From Glandiceps talaboti (lineage: Eukaryota; Hemichordata; Enteropneusta; Spengelidae): 64,000 nt of DNA. Location of the stretch: positions 8,701,658-8,765,657 of the forward strand of contig NC_135567.1 of assembly GCF_964340395.1 (NCBI RefSeq), read 5' to 3'. Shown here in pieces: positions 43,992 to 55,779 of the stretch (positions are counted from its first letter, which is position 1; every line of letters begins with the position of its first letter). The translations under genes and the position numbers were made by a program. The notes beneath the pieces are model-generated. The model was given only the letters and a program-made list of their open reading frames with translations. It searched no databases and had not been told where the DNA came from.

Positions 43992-45525
43992 AGTGATATG
44001 CATACATTATTCCATGTCCCACTATACATGTCACCTTTGTGCAAGGTTTGAATACAATGGGTCACAGCACCTCAGTGACATGGATGTGTACGCAGAGATG
44101 CATACAGGCAGACATGTGCTCAGACAAAACCCATTGTACCTGTAATAGCCTTTTTTAGCCACTGCGTATCTATCTACCTATCCCAACTATTCTAAAATTG
44201 AACATAACTGGAACCACACACAATTTTTGTAAGGCCTTAGAGTAAAATGAAAAAAAAATGTTTGGTTCCAGTTACCTAACCCCACCTAATTTTTTACAAA
44301 CCTTAACTTTTTTAATAATGTATTCGAGAAAAAAATAAAACCACGAATTTTGAAGTCTCGCAAGAAATAGTGGATGCGGAAACTGACATCAACTTAAAAA
44401 GACAGTACATGACTGTATAAAACTGTTCTTCCAATCTGTAATGGCTGTACATCTGATAGGAAGAAATAAACAACACAGCGACCATTTGGAAAAAGATGGA
44501 AAACATAACTACCTCATCTAGAGAAAAAAAAAAAAAAAAAATCTACCTACCCTACCTATTCTAAAATTGAGTGTACTCGAAATTACACAATTTTTTTAGG
44601 CCTTGTAAGTTGTAGTAATATAAAATTGTGTAAAATGCGGTAGGCTGGTAATACGTACTATGTACTGCTCAATAATGGTGGACTAGAAAGGATATGTATG
44701 TTGCCTATGAAATGCATTTATTACCATGGTAATCTTTTTTATGGATACTAGAGTCTGCACTGAATTTGTATCACCGGTGGCAATTTGCTCTGACTAACTG
44801 GTACGTTAACTAGAAATAAATGATAACGTAATTGACAACACTGAAATAATTGACAAAACGTCATAGTAACGGTATGTATGTAAGTTCCATGTATATGTGT
44901 ACAATTATGTACAAATACCAAAGGTCTATAAAACTATTTATTAATTGCACCTTTTAAGCTGAATAAAACCACCATGAATTCTGTGAAACCTTTATATTTA
45001 TTTATTTATTTATTTTTATTTATCTATTTATTTATGAAGCCGTGTACACAAGAAGTGACATTGGCAAGAAAATATACCAAATGAAACACTGTTGTTTACA
45101 ATGTCTTGAAAATATTAAGTATATCACTGAGATATTTAGCTGTGACACTTGCTAGAGTATCATCTACAAATGAAAAAAATGTACTTAAATAGAGAATGAT
45201 TATCAAATTTAAGTAATTTACAGACAGTAGACTGACTGCCCTGAATTTCTAACAATGTCGGTAATTTGCTGACTAAATTTTGCCGGCTTGACTAAATGGC
45301 AAGTTAACTAAAGTAAGAGTGAATGACAAAACATATCAGTTTAAACGCATCATGCAATTAATGTAAATTGCCATACATGGGTAACGCTGCTCAGCAATTG
45401 TCGCTATCTATTTATAGAGTACCTGTATCAATACAAAGTAAAGTAAACTCAATATTAACAGATCTTAAGAAGAATTCTAGAAGATATCTGTTCAGTTTTT
45501 AAGTAAATTGGTCAGAAAGTAATTA
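43992..45525. other. RAB27 intron, non-coding
   Basis: ACCCTACCTATTCTAAAATT-type words near 44170-44235 and 44540-44600 form a small direct duplication around a poly-A run. TTTATTTA repeats lie near 44995-45030. No exon is supported. Confidence 0.5.
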
Positions 45526-45529
45526 GAAA

Positions 45530-45880
45530 ATACAATTGTATGTTTTAAATTTTGAAACATCCATATGACCCTATCCATGTAATAGATAAAATAGCAAGGC
45601 TGAGAAGGGCTTAATTCATATGTTACAAATTAGAAGAAAATTTGTCACAAAAAAATCAGAAAATATGTTCTAAATTTTGTGACATTCAATTCATATAACC
45701 CTTAGATAAGATAGCAAAGCTGAAAGAGCTTTTGTACATTACCAGTTAGAAGAAAACTGCTCACAAAAAATCAAAAAATACGTTCTAAATTTTGTGACAT
45801 CCATATGAACCTTAGATAAGATAGCAAAGCTGAGAAGAGCTTTCGTAAGTTATCTATTCGAAGTAATTTGACACACAAAA
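45530..45880. repeat. About 118-bp tandem repeat, three copies
   Basis: Copies marked by AAATACGTTCTAAATTTTGT, GACATCCATATGA, CTTAGATAAGATAGCAAAGC and TGAGAAGAGCTTT, diverging. Confidence 0.9.
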
Positions 45881-45881
45881 A

Positions 45882-46265
45882 ATCAATCATCCACTCTCCA
45901 TTATTGGAGCTCTGAGCAAGGTTAATGCAGTGGTTACCATTTCATCTGAGAAATACAACATAAGAGGCATGCTTGAGTATTTCAAGATGGGGTTGCTAGG
46001 CAACCGTTTACTGATGTGACCTCCTCTCATCTTAAATTGTCCAAGAATGCATACAGTGTATCTCTCTAAGAAGTGCTCAAGGCTATACGTATAGAAACTG
46101 ACTTCGTGATGAAGCCATGTGTACATTTTGATCAAAGTTTCACATTTGATCTTTGGAAATGCGTACACCTACATGTATGCCTTTGTGCATAATTAAGGTA
46201 GACACCATAATGTACGATATATATATACAATGCATTTTAACATCATCTCACTGCCTCGCAGGAAA
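45882..46265. other. RAB27 intron, nothing recognised
   Basis: A minus-strand open frame of 93 codons here has no recognisable domain and is probably chance. Confidence 0.45.
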
Positions 46266-46269
46266 GCTG

Positions 46270-46675
46270 TTGAAACTCAAATGACAGAATCCTATCATGT
46301 GTGAGTGCAAGTGTTTCGTATGCTCAGGTATTTGCACAAGTATAGTTGCAGTGTTTTCTGCATCTGTACTTTAATGAGTGTAGTGAGTGAAAGTTGCAGT
46401 CTTTTCTGCGTCTGTATTTTTACAAGTTTAGTGAGTGAAAGCTGCAGTGTTTTCTGCGTCTGTTCTTTTACAAGTGTAGTGAGTGAAAGCTGCAGTGTTT
46501 TCTGCGTCTGTACTTTTACGAGTATAGTGAGTGAAAGTTGCAGTGTTTTCTGGGTCTGTACTTTCATGAGTATAGTGAGTGAAAGTGCAGCAGAAAAGGC
46601 TACAGCAAGAGTGATCACTAATACCCCTGAGTATCCATACTTGCACTCACGCAGCATGGAGTTCTGGTATGCTTA
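46270..46675. mobile_element. MITE with expanded 48-bp core array
   Basis: Inverted ends (CAGAATCCTATCATGTGTGA, GTGCAAG at left; complement of CTTGCACTCACGCAGCATGG at right) bracket five to six 48-bp repeats of GTGAGTGAAAGTTGCAGTGT, TTTCTGCGTCTGTACTTTTA. A sister copy with a single core unit lies at 48315-48525. The open frames follow the 16-codon repeat and are not genes. Confidence 0.9.
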
Positions 46676-46679
46676 TCAA

Positions 46680-47130
46680 AACAATACTTTACAATCTCGT
46701 GCTTTTGGCCATTTTTAACGGAAATACTTTGTTAGACTTTCCAGGGATGTAAACATCTGTAGTGTTGGGTTTTCAGTATCATTAACAATAATATTTGGCT
46801 GTCTTAAGTGTACAGATAGAATATAACACTTTCTTACTTTTCACCTTCAACATGTTTGTCAAGGTCAAAGGTCATGGTATCATTAGAAAGCTCATCATTT
46901 ATAATGTGGGGGTAGACACTTGAATGGTGTCGATATGTATCAAACTTTTGGAGATAACAGGCAAAATGTGGATTTCATCTCAAATACATGTATAGAACTA
47001 TTTTGCTATACAGGTTGTCAAGGTCATGTTACCCACCATGAAAGGGAATATTTTCTATGAATGGTGATGGAAGATGAGTGGACATGTGAATGAGCGGATG
47101 AATGAGTGGACAGTGTAATAAAATTAATAA
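46680..47130. other. RAB27 intron, nothing recognised
   Basis: Includes AAGGTCAAAGGTCATGG near 46862, which resembles a direct-repeat nuclear-receptor half-site pair. No gene. Confidence 0.45.
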
Positions 47131-47131
47131 C

Positions 47132-47302
47132 ACATGCATTCGGGCAATATCACAATTTAATGCCTGCCATAGGGTTGGCACTCTCTATAATAAAGTGTTG
47201 ATAGTGACTTCGCTTTTGGCAAGCGACATCATCAACATTTTGGTAAAAGTGCCAACCCTATGGCAGTCATTAAATTGTGGTATCGTTCTTGCTGGCATGT
47301 TT
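47132..47302. mobile_element. Fold-back MITE of ~170 bp
   Basis: CACAATTTAATGCCTGCCAT, AGGGTTGGCAC at left mirrors GTGCCAACCCTATGGCAGTC, ATTAAATTGTG at right. Weaker pairing extends out to CATGC/GCATG and inward across the loop. Confidence 0.9.
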
Positions 47303-47304
47303 TA

Positions 47305-48310
47305 TTATTTAAATATTTTTTTTTTATTTTGACCCCAATATCACAAAACTGCTTAAATTAGTCATGAGAGTTCATCGTCCACTTTTCAATCACATACAGG
47401 TAATCATTAGTGTGCCCTCTAATGATACTACCAGTATATTGATAGCCAAATTGTTGTTGTGGGTCAAAATGAGAAAAACTGACATGTCTTGTGAGTCAAA
47501 TTGGCTCAGAGGGTACACTGTCTAAATGTACACAAAAGTATGTCTGTGTAGCTCACGATATATGTATGGCACAATAAAGAACGCCAATGAAATTAATTGT
47601 GTCCACATCCTAAAATCAGTACCCAACGAAATCATAATTTCAACCTTTTACAGTTACGTAGTAATTATAAATAAAACTGACCTGTAATTAACATGTACAC
47701 TATATCGTTAGTGTCACATAATTTTGGTATCTGTCACATATATTTGTATTTTAAATCTGTATTTGTATTTGTTTATATTTAAATTAGTAATTGCATGAAA
47801 ACCCATATAAGGGATGCATTGCCATTTATAAATAAATAAATAGATAAATAAATTATAAATAAATAAATATCTAATTTGCATTGTAACAATTTTCAGTGAA
47901 TATGTTATTGATTGCATCACCATAGATCAGACTGATTCAAAAACATAGTGTTTCAGTTACAATTACCGGTAGTTCAGCTTTTAAAAAAGAAACAAAATAT
48001 TAACGTCTACATGTACGGTAACCATGCAAGATTGATGTTTATTTCTTTATGTACATCACTTAAAGAAATAACATCAAGTGTCTAAAAGATCAAAGCATTA
48101 GCACCTCCTTTTATTAGTATTACATACAGTTGACTTAATGAAGCACACACGTAGTAACCTATACCATATACTAGTATACCCCCAAGGTACACACAGACAG
48201 GAAGTAGAGCGCCACCATGTGGCAAATTTTGGAAAGGCCTGGTCAATCACATTGTTGACCTAATAAACCACACGTAGTTTGCTTCATGTTGTCTTGTCAT
48301 TCCCACAATT
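47305..48310. other. RAB27 intron, scattered repeat fragments
   Basis: 47400-47520 (GTGCCCTCTAATGATA, AGCCAAATTGTTGTTGTGGG, AGGGTACACTG) has relatives near 54575-54760 and 58020-58200. 48170-48250 is a fragment of the 39925-40195 element. AT-rich AAATA repeats lie at 47825-47870. Confidence 0.55.
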
Positions 48311-48314
48311 CTTA

Positions 48315-48525
48315 TTGTCTAACATGACATAACGCCATGATGCGTGAGTGGAAGTGTGGCATACTTGGGGTATTTATGTGCGTGCCTGCAGTGTTCTCTG
48401 TGGTCGTACTTTCACTAGCGTAATGAGTGAAAGTGCAGCTGAAAACACTGCAAGCATGATTGCAAATACCAGCCCCTGAGTACCCACACTGGAACTCACA
48501 CGGAATAGGATTCTGTCATGTATAT
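48315..48525. mobile_element. Unexpanded sister of the 46270-46675 MITE
   Basis: Inverted ends GCGTGAGTGGAAGTGTGG and the complement of CCACACTGGAACTCACAC, plus inner CTGCAGTG/CACTGCAAGC, flank a single core unit (GTACTTTCAC..GAGTGAAAGTGCAGC). Confidence 0.9.
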
Positions 48526-48529
48526 ATGG

Positions 48530-49135
48530 TTATCCGAAACAGCAAATATCCGTAAAAAATGATACTCTGCGATTACACACTTTTGTTTACAATGAACGAT
48601 CGCGTCCTCATTTGCATGCATGCACGTATGTAATAATGTCTTCGGCATTGGTATACCACTGATATGCTCACGCAACAGCGCAAGTAATCTCTGGTACATA
48701 ATTATGTAATAATGTACCGGTACATGCACAGAGCCATAAGCCACTTGTAAATGAAACAAAATTATGCTTTTATTATCATTTTTATCTGATCAAAGTTTTC
48801 TATTTTACACACCCTACAGGGTTACATTATGAGATAAAGCTTTAGCGTGCTGGGAGTAAAAAAGTAATAACATTGCGAATGTTACTATGGTTACGTAGTT
48901 AAAAGTTAATCTGCTATTTGTCTGGTATAGTAACTATACATGTATGTGTGGCTGTTTTGTACAATCTCTCTCTCCATGTATAGTCAAATGGGCAAATTCT
49001 ACTGAAAATCTAGCTAAATCTCCTGCTGGGGAAAGGGTGATCAATTTCTGTCAGAAGTAATCCATCACACACTGACTGACAGCCGTGATTGATCACTTCA
49101 TCTGGACAGTTTACTACAAACTCAACCTCCAATCT
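48530..49135. other. RAB27 intron, nothing further
   Basis: 49020-49095 is a diverged fragment of the element at 34529-34908. No gene. Confidence 0.5.
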
Positions 49136-49139
49136 TACA

Positions 49140-49265
49140 GGTTAATGTGGCCATATGGATGAGGATTGGGTATTTATTTTGGATTTTTAAATTACACAAC
49201 AATCTTATCATGGTTTTATACTTGAAAAATATATGCCAAGTCACTGTTTGTAACTGTTTACTTGA
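49140..49265 (+). mobile_element. Diverged half of the palindromic MITE
   Basis: GTTAATGTGGCCATATGGAT, GGGTATTTATTTTGGATTTTT and ACTTGAAAAATATATGCCAAGTC match the left half of the element at 43636-43990. Confidence 0.75.
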
Positions 49266-49530
49266 GAAATTGCGAATACAGCGCCCTCGCTCAAATTGGG
49301 GGTATCATCACCTCATAGTACCGTTTCTTCAGAGCTTTGTCCCTTGGTATTCTGTAGAAGTGTAAATCAGGGATGTTTTTCATATTGTTCAGACATCGAG
49401 GAATGCAGCAGTGCCCTATGATTAACCAAGTCACCTACACCATGTATACCCCTTAAGGTACACACAGACAGGAAGTAGAGCGCCACCATGTGGCAACCTT
49501 TGGAAAGGCCTGGTCAATCACATTGTATCG
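49265..49530 (+). mobile_element. Dispersed ~270-bp repeat, inverted copy of 39925-40195
   Basis: GAATACAGCGCCCTCGCTCA through GGAAGTAGAGCGCCACCATG and GGAAAGGCCTGGTCAATCAC, same order as the reverse complement of the 39.9-kb copy. Confidence 0.85.
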
Positions 49531-49531
49531 T

Positions 49532-50068
49532 CCCTTTAACACTAGCAAGCCAGACTATCATTATTCAAATGAATCAGTATGACAAACATGTCATAGCCTA
49601 CCTGGGTCAATTATCTTGTAGGTCAAAAGGTAACAGCTTGTAGTACATGGCAGATACTCATATGTTCAGTAAGCAACAATCAACGGGAACCTAAGGAGCT
49701 ATACTTTAGATCAACAGGTCAGGCTTGTTAACGCACGACAGCAAATGAAAACCCAAAGGCTATTAATATTATAATGGAATTCTCCTGTAGGTTGAAAGGT
49801 CAACCAATTGCATGTACATCACTTATAACTCCAGACAGGTACTAATCTGTGAGTTATAAAAGTTAATTGCCGTTTGTAGTTTTGTACTTCATCAATTGGA
49901 TAACATCAAAAGCTGTGAAAACATTTATACTTAGTAGTTAAGTCAGAGATCTCTTATCACCTTACTTTATTTCTTTCATCCATACATTCAGATTCAATTT
50001 AATTCTCAATCACAATTCCTACTGTACATTTGTACTAGGAAGATCTTTATCATGGCAATACAGTTTGG
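49532..50068. other. RAB27 intron, nothing recognised
   Basis: No gene or repeat structure is supported. Confidence 0.5.
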
Positions 50069-50069
50069 A

Positions 50070-50165
50070 GTCATGATGGGCGAATGGTTAGTGAGGCTGG
50101 CTTTGAATCTGCAGGGTGCAGGTTCAAGCCCCATCGCTGCCGTTTGTTTGTGAATCGCTAAAGTC
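50070..50165 (+). mobile_element. SINE head fragment
   Basis: GGAGTCATGATGGGCGAATG, GTTAGTGAGGCTGGCTTTGA and GGTTCAAGCCCCATCGCTGC match the tRNA-like head of the SINE at 37851-38222. The body is missing. Confidence 0.85.
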
Positions 50166-50204
50166 CTGCGCAAGCTTTTAACCACAACTACATGTACACA
50201 AATG

Positions 50205-50585
50205 TAGTATGGGTAACCAAGACTAGTGGTCTCGTGGTAGAGCCCCCAGTGGTGGGAGTATGGGTAACCAAGACTAGTGGTCTCGTGGTAGAGCCCCCAG
50301 TGGTGGGAGTATGGGTAACCAAGACTACTGGTCTCCTGGTAGAGCCCCCAGTGGTGGAAGTATGGGTAACCAAGACTAGTGGTCTTGTGGTAGAGCCCCC
50401 AGTGGTGGGAGTATGGGTAACCAAGACTAGTGGTCTCGTGGTAGAGCCCCCAGTGGTGGGAGTATGGGTAACCAAGACTAGTGGTCTCGTGGTAGAGCCC
50501 CCAGTGGTGGGATATGGGTAACCAAGACTAGTGGTCTCGTGGTAGAGCCCCTAGTGGTGGGAGTATGGGTAACCAAGACTAATCC
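50205..50585. repeat. 51-bp tandem array in first coding intron of RAB27
   Basis: About seven and a half copies of GTATGGGTAACCAAGACTAG, TGGTCTCGTGGTAGAGCCCC and CAGTGGTGGGA. Because 51 is a multiple of three it is open on both strands; the repeated 17-residue peptides are artefacts. It ends about 90 bp from the RAB27 donor. Confidence 0.97.
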
Positions 50586-50673
50586 CCTTGTTGCATGGAT
50601 ATCCAACCTAACCTCAGGCACAAGCATCCATATTATTAGGGCCATCAAACATACTTTAATTTTTGGTACTTAC

Positions 50674-50835
50674 CACACGTTTTTCCCTAAAATCGATTCC
50701 TACGGTTGATATAAATTTTGAGTTGAATGTTCCATCTGTGTATTGGTAAAGAAAACTGGTTTTACCGACACCGGAATCTCCCAAAGCAAGGAACTTTATC
50801 AAATAATCATACTCTGCTGTTGAAGACTCTGTCAT
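50674..50835 (-). CDS. RAB27: RAB27 small GTPase, first coding exon
   Basis: RAB27 is a vesicle-bound small GTPase that recruits effectors (synaptotagmin-like, melanophilin/MyRIP types) to dock secretory and lysosome-related organelles; that role is family knowledge. This exon encodes residues 1-54: [40 protein letters not shown] and [14 protein letters not shown], with the P-loop GDSGVGKT and the switch I region. The donor is GTG|GTAAGT at 50674/50673. Joined with the exons at 39629-39547, 36030-35803 and 34448-34253 it gives 222 residues, matching the usual ~220 of RAB27A/B, with all G boxes and a CYC end. Two tandem ATGs lie at 50838-50836 and 50835-50833; the second gives the family-like start. 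Upstream, TTTTGTTACAG is a likely 3' splice site, so a non-coding 5' exon must lie further right; I could not place it. Introns are about 11.0, 3.5 and 1.35 kb and full of repeats. Confidence 0.97.
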
Positions 50836-51357
50836 CATGATACACTGTAACAAAACATATATGCAAATATGATACACTGTAACAAAACATATATATATAT
50901 GCAAATATGATACACTGTAACAAAACATATTATGCAAATATGATACACTGTAACAAAACATATATGCAAATATGATACACTGTAACAAAACATATATGCA
51001 AAATATGATACACTGTAACAAAACATATGCAAATATGATACACTGTAACAAAACATATATGCAAATATGATACACTGTAACAAAACATATATGCAAAATA
51101 TGATACACTGTAACAAAACAATATGCAAATATGATACACTGTAACAAAACATATATGCAAAATATGATACACTGTAACAAAACATATATGCAAAATATGA
51201 TACACTGTAACAAAACATATGCAAATATGATACACTGTAACAAAACATATATGCAAAATATGATACACTGTAACAAAACATATATGCAAAATATGATACA
51301 CTGTAACAAAACATTATGCAAATATGATACACTGTAACAAAACATATTATGCAAAAT
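50836..51357 (-). repeat. ~32-bp array multiplying the RAB27 3' splice site
   Basis: About sixteen copies of (minus strand) GTTTTGTTACAGTGTATCAT plus ATTTGCATAT. The last copy is the real acceptor and 5' UTR of the first coding exon. About nine copies carry the exact octamer ATTTGCAT; the rest have one extra base (ATTTTGCAT). Degenerate single copies continue to about 52030. Long open frames through the array are artefacts. Confidence 0.95.
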
Positions 51358-51359
51358 CA

Positions 51360-54300
51360 ATATTATATGTACAGGCCATGGACAAAATATTACACATACA
51401 ACGGGCCATGGACAAGACTAGTTCCACTGAACTATTTCCATGGTCCAGTGTCATCAGATAACAATTGTCTATTTCTTTTGTATTCATTTTGTATATTTGT
51501 ATCATATGTTTCTTTGAAAGTGTAGCTTATTTTTGTTATCTGGTGAAATAAATTTCATTCATTCATTCAAAATATGTAACAAAACATATATGTAAATATG
51601 GTACTCTAACAAAACACAGTGTTTTATTTAAGGGCGGTAAGTAGGTAAAATCTACCGGGGTTCCCACATCATTTTACCGGGGTTCCCCACCTGAACTATG
51701 ATACATTGCATGGGAAGCACTACCAGTTTTACCTCTTTCCCCCTTTCTGTTACCGGGGTTCCCAAACCTTAGCAAAAACACTGAAACATATGCAAATATG
51801 ATATACTGTAACAAAACATATCATACATGTATACATCGGCATGTATGTATGACGTATCACTTACAAATCTGATATTCCGTCACAGTAACAAAACACATAT
51901 CTATGACAAATACATGTAATACAATTGTATACTCTAACAAAACATGAAAATATGACACTTAATATGAAATATGAAAACATAGAAAAATGTTATACTGAAA
52001 CAAACAATATGAATGTACTGCTACAAAACATTATGCAAACGTGATATGCAGATGTGTACAGTATATACCAGTACTGCATACATGTGCATGACATACACAA
52101 ATTTTACCTTATCTGGTCCGTTGGACCAGTACCTTACTGTTAATAACTATGTTAAAAAGTCACCTGAATATACAGATTCATAAGTAAGATTTAATGTTTC
52201 ACATTAGCGGGACATGGGACCACTAATTCTTTCAGCTGGATTTAAGGCACTGGTCCGGGGACCACCAGTTCACAAAATGATTTGGTCACCCCTGACAATA
52301 TATTCCAGGGCTCCATATAAGGGTGCTTTACTTGTCCCGGACTAGTGATTTTAGAAAGTCCGGTTCTCAGTGGATATGTAGAATTTCTCATGGTTTTCAA
52401 TTTTAAAACCTCTGCTTGCTTATTCTAATATTTAAGTGAAATATTCCTGTATCTGCAGACACTTTCAAAATGATATTTTAACATATGAATCAATGCAAGC
52501 ATACATTCAAATTATTATTCAGAGCAGATTTATTGATTTTTAATACTCAAACTGGAAGTAATTTTATGGCAAAAAAAAAAAATTTATGGCAACTCACTTG
52601 GTGCCAAAAACTGATCAAAAGGGACATCTCAATCAAACATCTCAATAAAATTTACCAAAAAAATATTGACTTTTTTGGACAAGTAATTTTTCATTTGAAC
52701 AAGTGTTTCTTAACTTCTATTTGTCCAGTAGGCAAGAAAATATTTGTCATTATTTCAGACAGTGTGGGTGTTTTAAATCTTGCTGACAAAACAACTGTAG
52801 AAACACTTTTCCCCCATTTCTATATATACCACTATAATAGTGTGGGTGTTTTTAATCCATTATCATCTAAAAATATTGATATAAGTATGTTTTTCTACTT
52901 ATATTTATATAAATCAATTCATAATTTTTTTTTCAGACAATGTGGGAGTACAAATCCTACATATATTTCTGTTGTATTAAACTTACAATAAACTCTTTAT
53001 ACATAATTCTCAGACAAATCGCGTGGTTTTCAAATGATCACTATAATACATGTAACCTGCAGGCAAATCACAATTCTAATTTGAAAACTTTTTATTCTTA
53101 TTTCCTACGCAATCTAGAAGTACATGTATATGGATGTCCACACATATATTAAATATTAATCAACATTCATGTATATATTGCACACAAGTTAACGCCAAAT
53201 TTTTATTCAGTATTTTTACAATTACTCTGGGCATTAAAACTTGTAATTGTAATCAGCATTATCTTGCATGTGAGTTAATTAAGTTAATTAATAAGTTAAT
53301 CACGTTTTCCCCAATTTGTAGGTTCCTCGCGTACTAACAAATAGTATTACCCATTCCACCCCCTCCCCCTCCCCCTCTGTGTAGGAAGACGATTAACTCT
53401 CAAACTGTTATTTAGTCTTCTTTGGCAATTACTGTCACAGTGGCGTTCAAACACTTAATTGTAATCAGCATTAGCTTGTACATTAAGTTAACCGTCAATT
53501 TTCATGCATTTTTCTAAAGTTAAAACAATTAGTGTATTATCAAACATCATTTTCCATGATTGCATGTAACCTGCCAGCAAATCAACTTTAACAAAAACTT
53601 TTTAAATTGTATTAAATTTACATAACACAGTGTGTACATTTTGTATATATTCAAACACATTATTTTAATCAGCATATCTTCAGCAAAATTAACCCTAAGG
53701 TTTTACTCATTTTTCTTCAACAACTAATAAGCATGTGTAATTTGCCAAATACTGTTCCATATCTTGCAGCGAGGTAATTTTTCCGATAATATTAAATAAT
53801 GGCTCACCTCCATACTGTATTCCGTTAAATGTACAGAAATGCTGTTGTTCTAGTTAAGCAAAAATTACACCCTTGGTGGCGGTAATTTTGATATCATTCA
53901 TAAATTAAGGAATTTATGTTTATGATCGTGCGTTCACCGTGTTTTTGTTGTTGTTCTGTGTGCATTTTTTGGCGTTTTCCCTAGGACACAAAACGTTCAA
54001 TTCAAAGACTTGTTACAATGTATACAACAATTAATATTTTGTATGGTTGATAATAAATTTGGCATTGGAAATGCTGGTTATAGCTCGATCTCTAGTTGTC
54101 TGCTAGATTTGTTTACAAGGGGACATGCAGTGATCATGTGATACAACAAGCAAAAATACGGCTGTTGGTGAAAAATACACCTCCATATCTGCAGGGTTCT
54201 TGACCAATCAGAATGCTAGACTGGTGATAGGTGACGCATACATATATATATATATATAATAACTGTACAAATACATAATTTTATCAATTTTCTTCATAAT

Positions 54301-55390
54301 ATACTTAACCCTTTCTAAATAGACATATGTTGAGGAATGATACATCAGCTTACAAAAAGCATCTCAAATTACCTCTGTCACAAACTGGATAAAAGTGATT
54401 GAATGCTATGATGTGATAACCTTTATTTGCCATTATCAGTCATAAAATCTATCCAAATGAGATCATTATGAGTGATCAATCATGCAACTCTCACAGGTAA
54501 TGTATCCGTTACGGTTTTTTCTAGTGCATTATTTGAGCTTGCATACATGTATGGCAGACACTCTAGAATGGGTACACTGTAGTAGTATGTCCTTTAATGA
54601 TAGCCAAATTTTGATGTTGTGAGTCAAAATGATAAAAACTGACATTTCTTGTAAGTCATCACATACATGTAGTAAGAGATAGGGGAACACCAAATTTTGG
54701 TGCATCACTAGAAATTGTGTGCGTCAGTTGTGCGTCAAATTTGCTTAGAGGGTACACTGACACTGTACCAGATTTCCCTTGTAGAATGATATTTACATTG
54801 TAAATATCAGCTCACAAAATGCATCTCAAATTACCTTTTGTCGTAAACTAGTTATTGGATGATATGACATGATAACCTTTATTTCACAGTATGTCATAAT
54901 GACGTGATAACCTTTATTTCACAGTATCAGTCATAATAATCTATCCAAATAGGAACATTATGTGCATCCATGGAGTGATTAGTCATGACTATACATTTGT
55001 ATGTAACAATTTAGACAATCTAAAAACTACACACATGCACTACAGGCTTAATTAACAGGACTTGAAATTATACTACATGTATTCCCATGTCCACAGACTA
55101 CCAATTCTTGTCATGGGACTACCATAATTTGCAGCTGATAGCCCACTCAGGCTACCACTGATTATGTGATGATTTAGAGGATGGAAGATTTATGGAAACA
55201 AAAGTATATTAATAACAGACATATAAATCTGTCTTCAGTTCAGGAATATAGGACTACTGGTCACAATCCTTGGACTACCAATTTCTGAAATATGTAGCCC
55301 ACTAGGACTACCAAAGGAAAAATTTAATTACAAGTCCTGTGGTTAAAATGGTACACTTTTACCAGATTTACAATCCAACTTTAGTAATAT
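51360..55390. other. Non-coding region upstream of RAB27 coding exons
   Basis: 51400-51568 ends in AAATAAATTTCATTCATTCA and looks like a LINE 3' end with an ATTC tail. 51640-51790 holds one or two copies of the 77-bp family (CTGTTACCGGGGTTCCCAAA, CTTAGCAAAAACACTGAA). 54865-54935 is a short tandem duplication (GATAACCTTTATTTCACAGT). No exon is recognised; 5' UTR exons of RAB27 could hide here. Confidence 0.5.
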
Positions 55391-55399
55391 ATAGTAGAA

Positions 55400-55605
55400 T
55401 ATTTATAATACAAACATCACCTCACAAAATAATATTTATATTACAAACATCACCTCACAAAATAATATTTATATTACAAACATCACCTCACAAAATGATA
55501 TTTATATTACAAACATCACCTCACAAAATGATATTTATATTACAAACATCACCTCACAAAATAATATTTATATTACAAACATCACCTCACAAAATGCATC
55601 TCAAA
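55400..55605. repeat. 33-bp tandem array
   Basis: Six copies of AATATTTATATTACAAACAT plus CACCTCACAAAAT. As 33 is a multiple of three, an 11-residue repeat frame runs through; it is not a gene. Confidence 0.96.
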
Positions 55606-55779
55606 TTACTTTTGTGACAAAGTGAGTAATTGCATGATGATCAGATAAGACAATATGAATTATGGTGTGATTACTTTTCTTTGACCATTTCATCATATCC
55701 ATCAGAAAGGAAACATTATGTGCAGGTGTTTTTTTTTTTACCATAGGTTTTATAGTACAATCAGTTGACATATTAAATT

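Noticed and set aside
45887-46168. 93-codon minus-strand frame in the RAB27 intron
   Set aside because: No domain, repeat flank or splice context supports it.
46295-46718. Open frames on both strands across the 46.3-kb array
   Set aside because: The 48-bp unit keeps frame; the sister element at 48.3 kb has no such frame.
46855-46880. Nuclear-receptor direct repeat (AAGGTCAAAGGTCA)
   Set aside because: A single short motif deep in an intron with no further support.
50188-50521. Open frames on both strands with 17-residue repeats
   Set aside because: A 51-bp unit without stop codons is open by construction; there is no domain or gene structure.
50656-51360. A 234-codon frame joining the array to the RAB27 N-terminus
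   Set aside because: Only the part up to the tandem ATGs matches RAB27. The rest is in-frame read-through of the ~32-bp repeat, and a good 3' splice site separates them.
52485-52991. 168-codon frame in AT-rich DNA
   Set aside because: Low-complexity Ile/Asn/Phe/Lys composition with no motif; probably chance.
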